Below, one piece after another: positions 27,857-36,117 of a DNA stretch of 64,000 bases. How positions within the stretch are numbered: position 1 is the stretch's first letter; each line of letters opens with the position of its first letter. This DNA comes from Idiomarina rhizosphaerae (GTDB lineage Bacteria > Pseudomonadota > Gammaproteobacteria > Enterobacterales > Alteromonadaceae), in NCBI RefSeq assembly GCF_024159085.1, contig NZ_JAMZDE010000003.1:186001-250000 (forward strand), written 5' to 3'. The position numbers and the translations under genes were made by a program. The notes under the pieces were generated by a model. That model worked only from the letters and a program-made list of their open reading frames with translations, was not told the DNA's origin and ran no database searches.

Positions 27857-28735
27857 ATGAATTTATCTCACCTTCACATGATGATCACCGTTGCCAAGCT
27901 TGGTAGTCTGCAGAAAACGGCTGAGCAACTCGGTCGCACTCAGTCAGCTGTTAGTATGGCGTTAAAAAAGCTGGAAGAGAACGCAGGTTTCGCCCTATTT
28001 AACCGTGACGGTTACCGCTTAGAACTTACCGAACAAGGCCAGCACTTTCTGCGGCAAGCAGAAGAGGTCGTGCGCCAGCAACAACGTCTGCAGTCACTGG
28101 CTAACCAACTGAAACATGGAGCAGAGCCTCTGCTGACGCTATGTTATGACCATACCTGTGACAGCAAACTCTGGGTACCCAGCATCCAGCACGTACAGCA
28201 ACAATACCCGGCAACCGAACTGCACGTAGACGGTGAATCACAGTTGCGCGCGCTAAAACGCATAGATAAAGGCACTGCCGACCTGGCGCTCTGCCCCTGG
28301 CTGCCTTTATTTCGTCAATACGGCGACTTTGAAACCCTGCCGGTGGCGCCGTTTGAATTAACGGTTGTGATGTCAGCTGCGCTGATGAAAGAGTTTGGGC
28401 GTATGCCACAAAGCCGCCAGGATTTATTAGAACTGCCAATGTTGGTACCGCAAAACCTGGAAGTTGGTATTAATCTGGATGCAGTATTACGCCTGCCCAG
28501 TCAGCAACGTATAAGAGTGAATGAAGTTAACACTCAGTTTGAATTGCTGATGGCTGGTTTTGGCTGGGGCATTATTCCCAAACACATTGCCCTGGACGCC
28601 CTTGAGCAGGGCAAGCTGGTTGAAATCAACATTCCGGGATTCGTCCAGCAAGTGCGTTTGGAGATTCACTTAGTACGCTCAGCAAACCGTACCTTAGGCC
28701 CGGCCGCCAATGCCATCTGGGAAAGCTTCGCCTGA
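27857..28735 (+). CDS. LysR-type transcriptional regulator
   Basis: A 292-residue regulator. The N-terminal winged helix has MMITVAKLGSLQKTAEQLG then RTQSAVSMALKKLEE (about residues 8-43), the standard LysR DNA-binding motif. The remaining sequence is a periplasmic-binding-protein-like effector domain. Its divergent orientation to the RND adaptor gene suggests it regulates that pump; the effector is unknown. No clear Shine-Dalgarno sequence precedes the ATG. The intergenic 106 bases are very AT-rich, with several T-N11-A-type candidates but none that stands out. The gene is followed by a composite of REP units and an inverted-repeat element. Confidence 0.9.
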   Translation: MNLSHLHMMITVAKLGSLQKTAEQLGRTQSAVSMALKKLEENAGFALFNRDGYRLELTEQGQHFLRQAEEVVRQQQRLQSLANQLKHGAEPLLTLCYDHTCDSKLWVPSIQHVQQQYPATELHVDGESQLRALKRIDKGTADLALCPWLPLFRQYGDFETLPVAPFELTVVMSAALMKEFGRMPQSRQDLLELPMLVPQNLEVGINLDAVLRLPSQQRIRVNEVNTQFELLMAGFGWGIIPKHIALDALEQGKLVEINIPGFVQQVRLEIHLVRSANRTLGPAANAIWESFA

Positions 28736-28776
28736 CATTAATTTTGGGGGAATTGCGCGCGTGACGATCACAGCAC

Positions 28777-28798
28777 GTAGCCTGACATTTATGTCAGG
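28777..28798 (+). repeat. Single REP unit, CA variant
   Basis: GTAG plus CCTGACAT-TT-ATGTCAGG, followed after 2 bases by another REP in the same orientation. This direct, not inverted, pairing is unique in the window. Confidence 0.88.
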
Positions 28799-28800
28799 TC

Positions 28801-28822
28801 GTAGCCTGATGTTCACATCAGG
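28801..28822 (+). repeat. Single REP unit, TG variant
   Basis: GTAG plus CCTGATGT-TC-ACATCAGG, directly repeated after the preceding unit. Both point toward the long inverted-repeat element at 28894-28994. Confidence 0.88.
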
Positions 28823-28893
28823 TGGGGTGCTTGGCGGGAAGCGAAATGCAAAATTGCGTCAGGTGCGGTGGCAGATAGTGGGCGCGCCTGACG

Positions 28894-28994
28894 GTTGCGG
28901 CGAACCATTGAGGAGGTGTGCAGCCCCATGGATGGCGCTGCCCAAGCCCTACAGGGATGTATTCACGGGCATCCTCCTCAATGGTTCCTGCAAC
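28894..28994. repeat. Long inverted-repeat element, copy 3 (second repeat family)
   Basis: Left arm 28894-28916 ends GAACCATTGAGGAGG; right arm 28973-28994 begins CCTCCTCAATGGTTC. The loop between is nearly the reverse complement of the loop of copy 1, including CCTACAGGGATGTATTCACG and CCATGGATGGC. The arms share no sequence with those of copy 1 beyond the GGAGG next to the loop. It lies between the convergent lysR and cusA-like genes. Confidence 0.82.
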
Positions 28995-29021
28995 CTCCAG
29001 CGCTCGCTATATTCCACCTCA

Positions 29022-29043
29022 CCTGACATAAATGTCAGGCTAC
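29022..29043 (-). repeat. Single REP unit, CA variant, inverse orientation
   Basis: CCTGACAT-AA-ATGTCAGG followed by CTAC. It faces the two forward units across the long inverted-repeat element. Confidence 0.88.
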
Positions 29044-29065
29044 GTGCTCCTTTTTCGCCAGCTCA

Positions 29066-29087
29066 CCTGACGTGAACGTCAGGCTAC
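29066..29087 (-). repeat. Single REP unit, CG variant, inverse orientation
   Basis: CCTGACGT-GA-ACGTCAGG followed by CTAC, 3 bases from the stop codon of the cusA-like gene. Confidence 0.88.
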
Positions 29088-29090
29088 GCG

Positions 29091-32000
29091 TTATTTCCGG
29101 GCGAGGTAGAACACGGCGGGGATAACCAGCATAGAGATCAGCGGAGCTAATACCATGCCGCCAACCATGGGGGCGGCGATGCGCTGCATGACTTCGTTAC
29201 CGACACCGCCACCTAGCATTATCGGCAACAAGCCAACGATAATGGTCAGCACGGTCATGGCCTTGGGTCTTACCCGCAGCAACGCGCCTTCTTCTACTGC
29301 TGCTTTTAGCTGATTTTTGTCGTATGCCACGGCTTTCCAGGCGTTGTTCAGGTACAACAACATAACCACGCCGAATTCTGCAGCGACACCAGCCAGGGCT
29401 ATAATGCCGACAATAACGGCCAATGACAGGTTGTAGTCCAGCAGATAAATCAGCCATAAGCTACCGGTTAATGCCAGCGGCAAGGTACCTATCACCAGTA
29501 AAGCCTGCGGTAGAGAACGGAAGGTCATGTACAGCAACAATAAAATAACCAACAGCGTCAGCGGAATGATCTCTTTCAAGTCACTTTCCACCTGTTGCAT
29601 GGCTTTATATTGCCCAGTCCAGCTCCAGTTGTAACCTACCGGTATTTCCAACTTATCCATAACGCCACTAACCTGGGTAATATAGTCACCAACCGTGACG
29701 CCTTTAGCCGGTTCAATAAAGACCCAGCTGCTTAAACGGGCATCTTCGCTTTTCAGCATGGCCGGCCCCTGAGTTACCCTTATATCGGCGACATCGGACA
29801 GAGTCAGCCACTGCCCGGAAGCCGATTTAACTGGCAGGGTTTTCAGCTTCTCGATATGGTCGCGCTGCTCTCGCGGATAACGCAGGTTAATAGGAAAACG
29901 CTCATTGCCCTGTACCGATGTCGCAATATTCGCTCCACCAATGGCGTACTGAATATGCTCGTGGATATCTGCCTGGGTCAGGCCGTAACGAGCCGCTTGT
30001 CGCAATTTCGGCTCTATCTCAATATAACGACCTCCGCCGGAACGCTCTGCAATGACCGAACCCGTTGCATCCTGCTCAGAAAGCGTATCTTCAATACGGG
30101 TGGCCAGTTTTTCTATTTCACGAAAGTCACTACCGCTCACTTTAATGGCTAACGGAGTTTTAACACCGGTCGCGAGCATTTCAATGCGGGTGCGAATGGG
30201 CTGTACCCAGGCATTAGTCACGCCGGGTATCTGCACCCGCTCGTCCAGCTCAGCAATGATGTCATCTACCGTTATCTCTTCACGCCATTCACTTTCATGC
30301 TTGAGGGTAATGCTGGTTTCTATCATCGTCATTGGTGCTGGATCGGTGGCGGTGTCAGCACGACCGACTTTACCAAACACGCGCTCAACCTCGGGCTGTG
30401 CAGCAATGAGCTTATCGGTTTGCTGTAGCAACTCACCGGCACTTTCAACACTGATACCCGGCAGTGTGGTGGGCATGTACATTAGGTCACCCTCATGTAG
30501 CGGCGGCATCAGCTCGTAATTAAGCTGCTTATACGGGTGCCAGGCAGATGCAGTGATCAGAAGAGCCAGCACAATAATGGTTTTAGGAAACTTAAGTGTG
30601 AAAGCCAGCAGTGGCCGGTAAAGCGCAATTAAGCCGCGCGACAGCCAGTTCTTTTCTTCGGCAGGTATTTTTCCGCGCACCAATAACGCAATAAGTACCG
30701 GTATCAGCGTTACTGCAATAATTGCGGCGGCGGCCATGGCCAAAGTTTTGGTATAGGCTAAGGGTTCAAACAGACGCCCTTGCTGGCCTTGCAGCACAAA
30801 CACCGGAACAAAGCTGACGGTAATGACCAACAACGAGAAGAACAGGGACGGGCCCACCTCGCGACAGGCTTCGTTGACGATTTTCAGCCTTGCAGCGCCC
30901 TTAGCCACTACCTGATGCTGCTCCTGATAGTTCTGCAGATGCTTATGGGTATTCTCAATCATGACAATGGCGGCATCTACCAGCGCGCCAATAGCAATGG
31001 CGATTCCTCCCAGGCTCATAATGTTGGCGCTGATACCCAGCATGTTCATTATCCACACCGCGAACAGCACCGACAGCGGTAAACTGATAATAGCCACTAC
31101 CGCCGAACGCGCGTGCCATAGAAACAAGATACACACCACTGCAACAAAGAACATTTCTTCTATGAGCTTGGTGGTGAGGTTATCTGTCGATGCCTGGATT
31201 AGGCTTGAGCGGTCATAGGTCGGAACTACCTTAACGCCCTCAGGCAAGCCCTGCTTCAACTCTTCCAATTTGTCTTTAACGGCGGCAATAGTTTGTAGGG
31301 CGTTCTCACCATGGCGCATGACCACAATGCCGCCCACCACTTCGCCGTCGCCGTTCAGCTCGGTAATGCCGCGGCGTACCTGCGGTCCAATGCGCACATC
31401 AGCGACTTCTTGCAAAAGCACCGTGCCCTGTTGTTCTGACAATAGCGGCAAAGGAATTTGCCGAATGTCTTCGATACTTTTCAAATACCCAAGTCCGCGC
31501 ACCATGTATTCAGCTTCGCCCATTTCAACCACAGAACCACCTACCTCGTTATTGGCCTGCTGAATGCTCTGCTTTACCTGATTCAGAGTCAGGTTATAAC
31601 GGTGCAAAGCTTCCGGCTGAACCACCACCTGGTAGGTTTCAACCATGCCGCCAACCGTGGCAATTTCTGCTACCCCCTGCACACTTTGCAGTTCCTGTTT
31701 TAAAAACCAGTTCTGCAGACGAGTCAGTTCCCCTAAATTGAGCCGATTGGTTTCGTCAACCAATGCGTATTGATACACCCAGCCAATGCCGGATGCATCG
31801 GGGCCTAACTCCGGACGAACTTGCTCAGGTAGCTGGCTTTGCGCCTGATCCAGGTATTCGTTCACCCGGCTACGGGCCCAGTAAGGGTCGGTGCCATCTT
31901 CAAAAATAACGTAAACGTAAGAGTCGCCAAAAAACGAAAACCCACGTACTGAGGTGGCTTTAGGTACGGACAGCATCACGCTGGAAAGCGGATAGGTCAC

Positions 32001-32192
32001 CTGCTCTTCGACTACCGCCGGCGCTTGTCCCTGGTAACTGGTTTTGACGATAACCTGTACTTCCGATAAGTCCGGTATTGCATCCAGTTTGGTCTGCTGC
32101 AGCGACTGCCAGGCCCAGAAAGCCAGACCTAAGAATAGCAGTAACACCATCCACGAATTACGTATGGAGGTTTCGATAATACGAGCTAACAT
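29091..32192 (-). CDS. cusA: Heavy-metal RND pump, CusA-like
   Basis: A 1033-residue heavy-metal-efflux RND permease. It starts with the HME signature RNSWMVLLLFLGLAFWAW and QTKLDAIPDLSEVQVIV. The methionine pathway of copper/silver pumps is present: ELMPPLHEGDLMYMP (about residues 560-574), a PAPMTMIET segment and RTRIEMLATGVKTPLAIKV (about 670-688). The proton-relay helix carries IAIGALVDAAIVMIENTHK. It probably exports Cu(I) or Ag(I) from the periplasm or cytoplasm. A strong GGAGG lies 4 bases before the ATG, and the adaptor gene ends 8 bases upstream. A CusC-type outer-membrane channel and CusF are absent from the operon. Confidence 0.92.
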   Translation of the reverse strand: MLARIIETSIRNSWMVLLLFLGLAFWAWQSLQQTKLDAIPDLSEVQVIVKTSYQGQAPAVVEEQVTYPLSSVMLSVPKATSVRGFSFFGDSYVYVIFEDGTDPYWARSRVNEYLDQAQSQLPEQVRPELGPDASGIGWVYQYALVDETNRLNLGELTRLQNWFLKQELQSVQGVAEIATVGGMVETYQVVVQPEALHRYNLTLNQVKQSIQQANNEVGGSVVEMGEAEYMVRGLGYLKSIEDIRQIPLPLLSEQQGTVLLQEVADVRIGPQVRRGITELNGDGEVVGGIVVMRHGENALQTIAAVKDKLEELKQGLPEGVKVVPTYDRSSLIQASTDNLTTKLIEEMFFVAVVCILFLWHARSAVVAIISLPLSVLFAVWIMNMLGISANIMSLGGIAIAIGALVDAAIVMIENTHKHLQNYQEQHQVVAKGAARLKIVNEACREVGPSLFFSLLVITVSFVPVFVLQGQQGRLFEPLAYTKTLAMAAAAIIAVTLIPVLIALLVRGKIPAEEKNWLSRGLIALYRPLLAFTLKFPKTIIVLALLITASAWHPYKQLNYELMPPLHEGDLMYMPTTLPGISVESAGELLQQTDKLIAAQPEVERVFGKVGRADTATDPAPMTMIETSITLKHESEWREEITVDDIIAELDERVQIPGVTNAWVQPIRTRIEMLATGVKTPLAIKVSGSDFREIEKLATRIEDTLSEQDATGSVIAERSGGGRYIEIEPKLRQAARYGLTQADIHEHIQYAIGGANIATSVQGNERFPINLRYPREQRDHIEKLKTLPVKSASGQWLTLSDVADIRVTQGPAMLKSEDARLSSWVFIEPAKGVTVGDYITQVSGVMDKLEIPVGYNWSWTGQYKAMQQVESDLKEIIPLTLLVILLLLYMTFRSLPQALLVIGTLPLALTGSLWLIYLLDYNLSLAVIVGIIALAGVAAEFGVVMLLYLNNAWKAVAYDKNQLKAAVEEGALLRVRPKAMTVLTIIVGLLPIMLGGGVGNEVMQRIAAPMVGGMVLAPLISMLVIPAVFYLARK

Positions 32193-32200
32193 AAAACCTC

Positions 32201-33439
32201 CTAGTGGTTGTGTTGTGGCGCAGCAGCGTTGTCATTGCTGCTATCTAAGCCCAAGCCTTGCAAGCTGGCCTCGGAATCCAGCAGAAACTGGCCCGAAGTG
32301 ACCACTAACTCACCTTCCTCCAGCCCCTCTGCAATGGCTATTTCGTTACCTACACGCAACCCGGTAGTTACTTCGCGAACTTCAAACTTGCGCTCACCGG
32401 ATTTAACCACCACACGGTTATTCATGCCCGTAACAATTAAGCTGGCAACCGGCACAACCACAGCATCATTTACTGGCTCCAGTTCAATATGCGCTGTTGC
32501 CCATAGGCCTTCGCGCAACCGATCAATAGAGTCGTTAACCGGAATACGGACTTTGATGGTCTGGGTTACCGGGTCAACTTGCGGATAAATATAGTCAATG
32601 GTGTTCATCCAGTGGCCGCCTGGGAAATGCGACGAGGAAATATGTGCCATTTGCCCGGTCTTTAACTGTTTACTGTAACGCGCCGGAACATCAGCAAAGA
32701 ACCACAGCTGATTGTCCTGTGTCAGAGTCAGTAATTTAAGCCCGGGAGACACGTACATGCCTTCCTGAATATCCAGGCTGGTAATATAACCGGACTCAGG
32801 TGCGTAATAGTCCACCACATATTCGGTTTCGCCGCCTTGTTCCAGAGCTTTAATCTGCGCTTCGGTCATACCTAGCAACCTCAGACGCTGCTGCCCGCGA
32901 CGTTTAAAACTTTGCTGACTGTCACCGTTTCGGATATCGGAGAGTGAATCAAGTAACTGCAGGTAGTCGTCCTGAGCCACAACTAAGTCTGGCGCATACA
33001 GGCTGTAGAGTTTGTCGCCCTTCTCCACCCACTGACCTTCAACGTCTGCGTGTAGTTCTTCTACCCAGCCTTCTGCACGGCTATGGATATGCCGCTGAGC
33101 TGACTCCTGCCAACGAACTTGTGCCTGTGCTATAAGCTGCGGCTGAAGATTTTTGCGAACCGCTTTTGCGGTGGTTACCCGAATGGCCTGCTGACTGGAC
33201 TCTGGCACGGTGAAACTTTTCTCAGCTCCAGGCTCAGAATAGTCCTGTTTAGGCTCTTTCTTAACCAGATCCATACCACAAATTGGGCAAGTTCCCGGCT
33301 CGTTCCGAACCACCTGACTATGCATAGGGCACACGTATTCCGTGCTCTGCCCGAACGGGTTTTGATCTTCTGAATGATTGTGTTCCTGAGCCAAAGTTAA
33401 AAATGGGATCAGGATGAATATAGCTATCCAATAACGCAT
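32201..33439 (-). CDS. cusB: Heavy-metal RND adaptor with metal-binding domain, CusB-like
   Basis: A 412-residue periplasmic adaptor. A signal peptide (about residues 1-17) is followed by a heavy-metal-binding domain with [20 protein letters not shown] and GMDLVKKE (about residues 35-63). Barrel, helical hairpin and lipoyl-like domains follow, with [19 protein letters not shown] at about 127-145. Histidines cluster near both ends (HNHSED and PQHNH). CusB-type adaptors bind Cu(I) or Ag(I) and pass it to the RND pump. The gene precedes cusA by 8 bases and follows a small Cys/His-rich protein gene by about 43 bases, so all three probably form one operon. Confidence 0.9.
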   Translation of the reverse strand: MRYWIAIFILIPFLTLAQEHNHSEDQNPFGQSTEYVCPMHSQVVRNEPGTCPICGMDLVKKEPKQDYSEPGAEKSFTVPESSQQAIRVTTAKAVRKNLQPQLIAQAQVRWQESAQRHIHSRAEGWVEELHADVEGQWVEKGDKLYSLYAPDLVVAQDDYLQLLDSLSDIRNGDSQQSFKRRGQQRLRLLGMTEAQIKALEQGGETEYVVDYYAPESGYITSLDIQEGMYVSPGLKLLTLTQDNQLWFFADVPARYSKQLKTGQMAHISSSHFPGGHWMNTIDYIYPQVDPVTQTIKVRIPVNDSIDRLREGLWATAHIELEPVNDAVVVPVASLIVTGMNNRVVVKSGERKFEVREVTTGLRVGNEIAIAEGLEEGELVVTSGQFLLDSEASLQGLGLDSSNDNAAAPQHNH

Positions 33440-33482
33440 GATATTTCCTCGAAAACAAAGGTTTAAGACGTAAAAACTGAGC

Positions 33483-33836
33483 TTAAACTGCGTGTTTCGG
33501 CGGACGTATCAGCGTTTCAGTAATAACCGGAAGGTTTGAATAAAGGGGATGAACAGCGTGCGTGGATGCTGCTGGCGAAAGTTGTTTGAATGGGTTCAAC
33601 AGCGCCAGTTGACCGGCACAATGTTGTTCACACTGCTGGCAAAAGGAGCTTTCACTGTCGCAGTTTGATTGTTCCATTGATATGTCGGACTCATCACAAC
33701 AGTCATGCTGTGTCATATCGTGAGATGACGAAGCACTAACGGTGTCTGACATCGGCATAGCATGCACTGCTGGTGAGGAGAAACTCCCCACCAGCAGTGC
33801 TGTAACCAATATCCAGACAACCGTTAATGTTTTCAT
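33483..33836 (-). CDS. Small exported Cys/His-rich protein of the metal-efflux operon
   Basis: A 117-residue protein. [19 protein letters not shown] with SPAVHA forms a signal peptide (about residues 1-25). The mature part begins with methionine and histidine residues and holds seven cysteines in [21 protein letters not shown], a pattern able to bind soft metals; the tail ends LIRPPKHAV. Similar small proteins head copper or silver efflux operons in many gammaproteobacteria, but I cannot name a family. I chose the ATG at 33836; an in-frame ATG at 33851 lies inside a REP element and would spoil the signal peptide. Only 77 bases, mostly REP, separate it from the upstream pepO stop, leaving little space for a promoter. 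Confidence 0.68.
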   Translation of the reverse strand: MKTLTVVWILVTALLVGSFSSPAVHAMPMSDTVSASSSHDMTQHDCCDESDISMEQSNCDSESSFCQQCEQHCAGQLALLNPFKQLSPAASTHAVHPLYSNLPVITETLIRPPKHAV

Positions 33837-33839
33837 ATC

Positions 33840-33895
33840 GTAGCCTGACATCTATGTCAGGTCCCATATTGCTCCTGATGTAAACATCAGGCTAC
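33840..33895. repeat. REP pair (BIME), CA/TG variants
   Basis: CCTGACAT-CT-ATGTCAGG and CCTGATGT-AA-ACATCAGG between GTAG and CTAC with a 12-base linker. It fills most of the gap between pepO and the metal-efflux operon, both on the minus strand. Three bases separate it from the start codon of the small Cys-rich protein, so that gene's 5' untranslated region runs through the repeat. Confidence 0.92.
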
Positions 33896-33913
33896 TTGCC
33901 TCATATCGGCATC

Positions 33914-35983
33914 TTACCAGATAGTAACGCGGTTTTCAGGTGCAACGTACAATTCGTCACCTTCTTCAACATTAAAGGCTTCGTAGAATGCAGGAACGTT
34001 AACAACAGTACCGTTTACTCGATACTCCGCCGGCGAATGCGGGTCACTCATAACCTGCTCACGAATCGCGTCTTCACGATACTTACCGCGCCATACCTGA
34101 GCCCAGCCAATGAATACTCGCTGTTCGCCAGTAAAACCATCAAGCACAGGGGCTTCTTCGCCGTCTAATGACATTTTATAGGCTTCGTACGCTATCGTCA
34201 GGCCGGCTAAGTCGCCAATATTTTCGCCCAGAGTCAGGTCGCCGTTAACATTCAGACCTTCAATTGGCTCGTACTGGCTATATTGTTCAGACAGTTGCTG
34301 AGTACGTTCCTCGAATGCCTTTTTATCAGCATCGGTCCACCAGCTTTGCAGGTTGCCGTCACCATCATATTTAGCGCCCTGGTCGTCAAAACCGTGCCCC
34401 ATTTCGTGGCCGATTACCGCACCGATACCACCATAGTTCACCGCCATTTCAGCGTCCATATCAAAGAATGGAGGCTGCAGAATACCGGCCGGGAAAACGA
34501 TTTCGTTACGTACCGGGCTGTAGTACGCGTTGACTGTTTGCGGAGTCATACCCCAGTCTTCTTCATCAACAGGACCACCAATTTTGGCAATTTCTTCCTG
34601 ATAGTTGAACTCAGCGTAAGCTTTGTAGTTAGCAACTAAGTCAGTTGACGAAATTTCCAGTTCGCTGTAGTCACGCCATTTGCTTGGATAACCTACTTTA
34701 GGGTCAAATTTCTTCAGTTTTTCCAAAGCTTTTTCTTTGGTTTCGTCCGTCATCCATTCCAGGTTACGAATAGACTGACCATAAGCGTCACGAAGGTTTT
34801 CAATCAAACCTTCCATTTTTTCTTTAGCTTCTGGCGGGAAGTACTCTTTTACGTAGACCTGACCCAGCACTTCACCTAACACGCTGTTTGTTGCATCAAC
34901 CGCTCGCTTCCAGCGAGGTTCCTGCTCAGGTGTACCACGTAAGGTTGTGCCGTAAAAATCAAAGCGACGCTGGCTTATGTCTTCACTCAATGCAGAAGCG
35001 TATTCGTTAACCAGACGGAAGCTCAAGTAGTCTTTCCACGCCTGTAAGTCCACTTCGTTAAACAGTTCACCAAATTCTTCAAAGTAAGATGGCTGACGAA
35101 TAACCATTTCTTTTACATCAGATAACTCAGAAGTCTCGATAAACTTTTTGAAATCGAAGTTGTTAAGCATATCAGCAACTTCGTCGGCTGATTTTTTATT
35201 GTAGGTTTTATTCGCATCGCGGCTTTCTACGCGGCTCCACTGAATTTCTGCCAGTTGAGTTTCTAATTTCAGAATACGCTCTGCAGCGCCTGCTGCGTCT
35301 TCGACCCCAACCATACCCAGAATGTCTTCCGCGTACTCGACGTAAGCGTTACGGAACTCTTCGAACTTTTCGTCGTCTTTCAGGTAGTAGTCACGATCAG
35401 GCAGACCTAAACCCGACTGAGAAATATACATTGCGTTAATTTGCGGGTCTTTCGCATCAGGGTACACATAAAAACCAAATGGAATTGAAACGCCACCACG
35501 GAACATACGAGCCATATGTTCAGCAACTGAGTCGTAATCTTCCAGTGCCTGAATAGCGTCTAAGTCACTCGCAATTGGTTTTGCACCTAGCTCATTCAAC
35601 GTTTCAACGTCCATAAAGGCATTGAAGAAGTCGCCAATTTTACGCTCGTTTGTGCCTGGTTCAGGGTTAGAAGAGGCTGCTGATTCAATGATATCGCGTA
35701 AACGCTTTTGGTTTTGTTCACGTAAATCGAAAAACGAACCTACCGATGAACGGTCAGAAGGGATTTCTGTTTTATCAATCCAGGTACCGTTTACATAACG
35801 GAATAAGTCGTTCTGCGGTTTAACACTGTGATCAAAGTTCTCAAGTACAACACCCGAGCTCAGTTCTTGTTTTGCTTCTTCGGCCTGCTGGGTTTGTTGT
35901 TTTGATTCTTCCTGCTGCGGAGAACAGGCGCCCAGAGTTAAAGCCATAGATACGCCAAACGCTACAGCGGTTAATTTTTTCAT
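33914..35983 (-). CDS. pepO: M13 family zinc metallopeptidase lipoprotein, PepO-like
   Basis: A 689-residue neprilysin-type peptidase. The N-terminus MKKLTAVAFGVSMALTLGAC is a lipoprotein signal with the cysteine at residue 20, followed by a Q/E-rich linker. The M13 hallmarks are in the C-terminal third: VNAYYSPVRNEIVFPAGILQ (about 490-509), the zinc motif VIGHEMGHGFDD (about 528-539), and the third ligand in ENIGDLAGL (about 589-597). Such enzymes cut short peptides, usually on the amino side of hydrophobic residues, in the periplasm or at the cell surface. It follows the pyruvate dehydrogenase operon terminator and has its own start region. Confidence 0.93.
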   Translation of the reverse strand: MKKLTAVAFGVSMALTLGACSPQQEESKQQTQQAEEAKQELSSGVVLENFDHSVKPQNDLFRYVNGTWIDKTEIPSDRSSVGSFFDLREQNQKRLRDIIESAASSNPEPGTNERKIGDFFNAFMDVETLNELGAKPIASDLDAIQALEDYDSVAEHMARMFRGGVSIPFGFYVYPDAKDPQINAMYISQSGLGLPDRDYYLKDDEKFEEFRNAYVEYAEDILGMVGVEDAAGAAERILKLETQLAEIQWSRVESRDANKTYNKKSADEVADMLNNFDFKKFIETSELSDVKEMVIRQPSYFEEFGELFNEVDLQAWKDYLSFRLVNEYASALSEDISQRRFDFYGTTLRGTPEQEPRWKRAVDATNSVLGEVLGQVYVKEYFPPEAKEKMEGLIENLRDAYGQSIRNLEWMTDETKEKALEKLKKFDPKVGYPSKWRDYSELEISSTDLVANYKAYAEFNYQEEIAKIGGPVDEEDWGMTPQTVNAYYSPVRNEIVFPAGILQPPFFDMDAEMAVNYGGIGAVIGHEMGHGFDDQGAKYDGDGNLQSWWTDADKKAFEERTQQLSEQYSQYEPIEGLNVNGDLTLGENIGDLAGLTIAYEAYKMSLDGEEAPVLDGFTGEQRVFIGWAQVWRGKYREDAIREQVMSDPHSPAEYRVNGTVVNVPAFYEAFNVEEGDELYVAPENRVTIW

Positions 35984-36057
35984 CGGTTGTTACCTTTTCT
36001 TTAGTGTTCATTATTTTAACCCCACTAAACTAGCGCATTGTTAAATTCAGCGCAAAA

Positions 36058-36092
36058 AAAACGGCTGCATTCGCGATGAATGCAGCCGTTTT
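36058..36092 (-). terminator. Rho-independent terminator of the pdhR-aceEF-lpd operon
   Basis: AAAACGGCTGCATTC and GAATGCAGCCGTTTT pair perfectly around a five-base loop; on the minus strand a run of eight T follows. It lies 25 bases after the lpd stop. Confidence 0.9.
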
Positions 36093-36117
36093 ACCGATGA
36101 TTTATCGTAACAAAATG

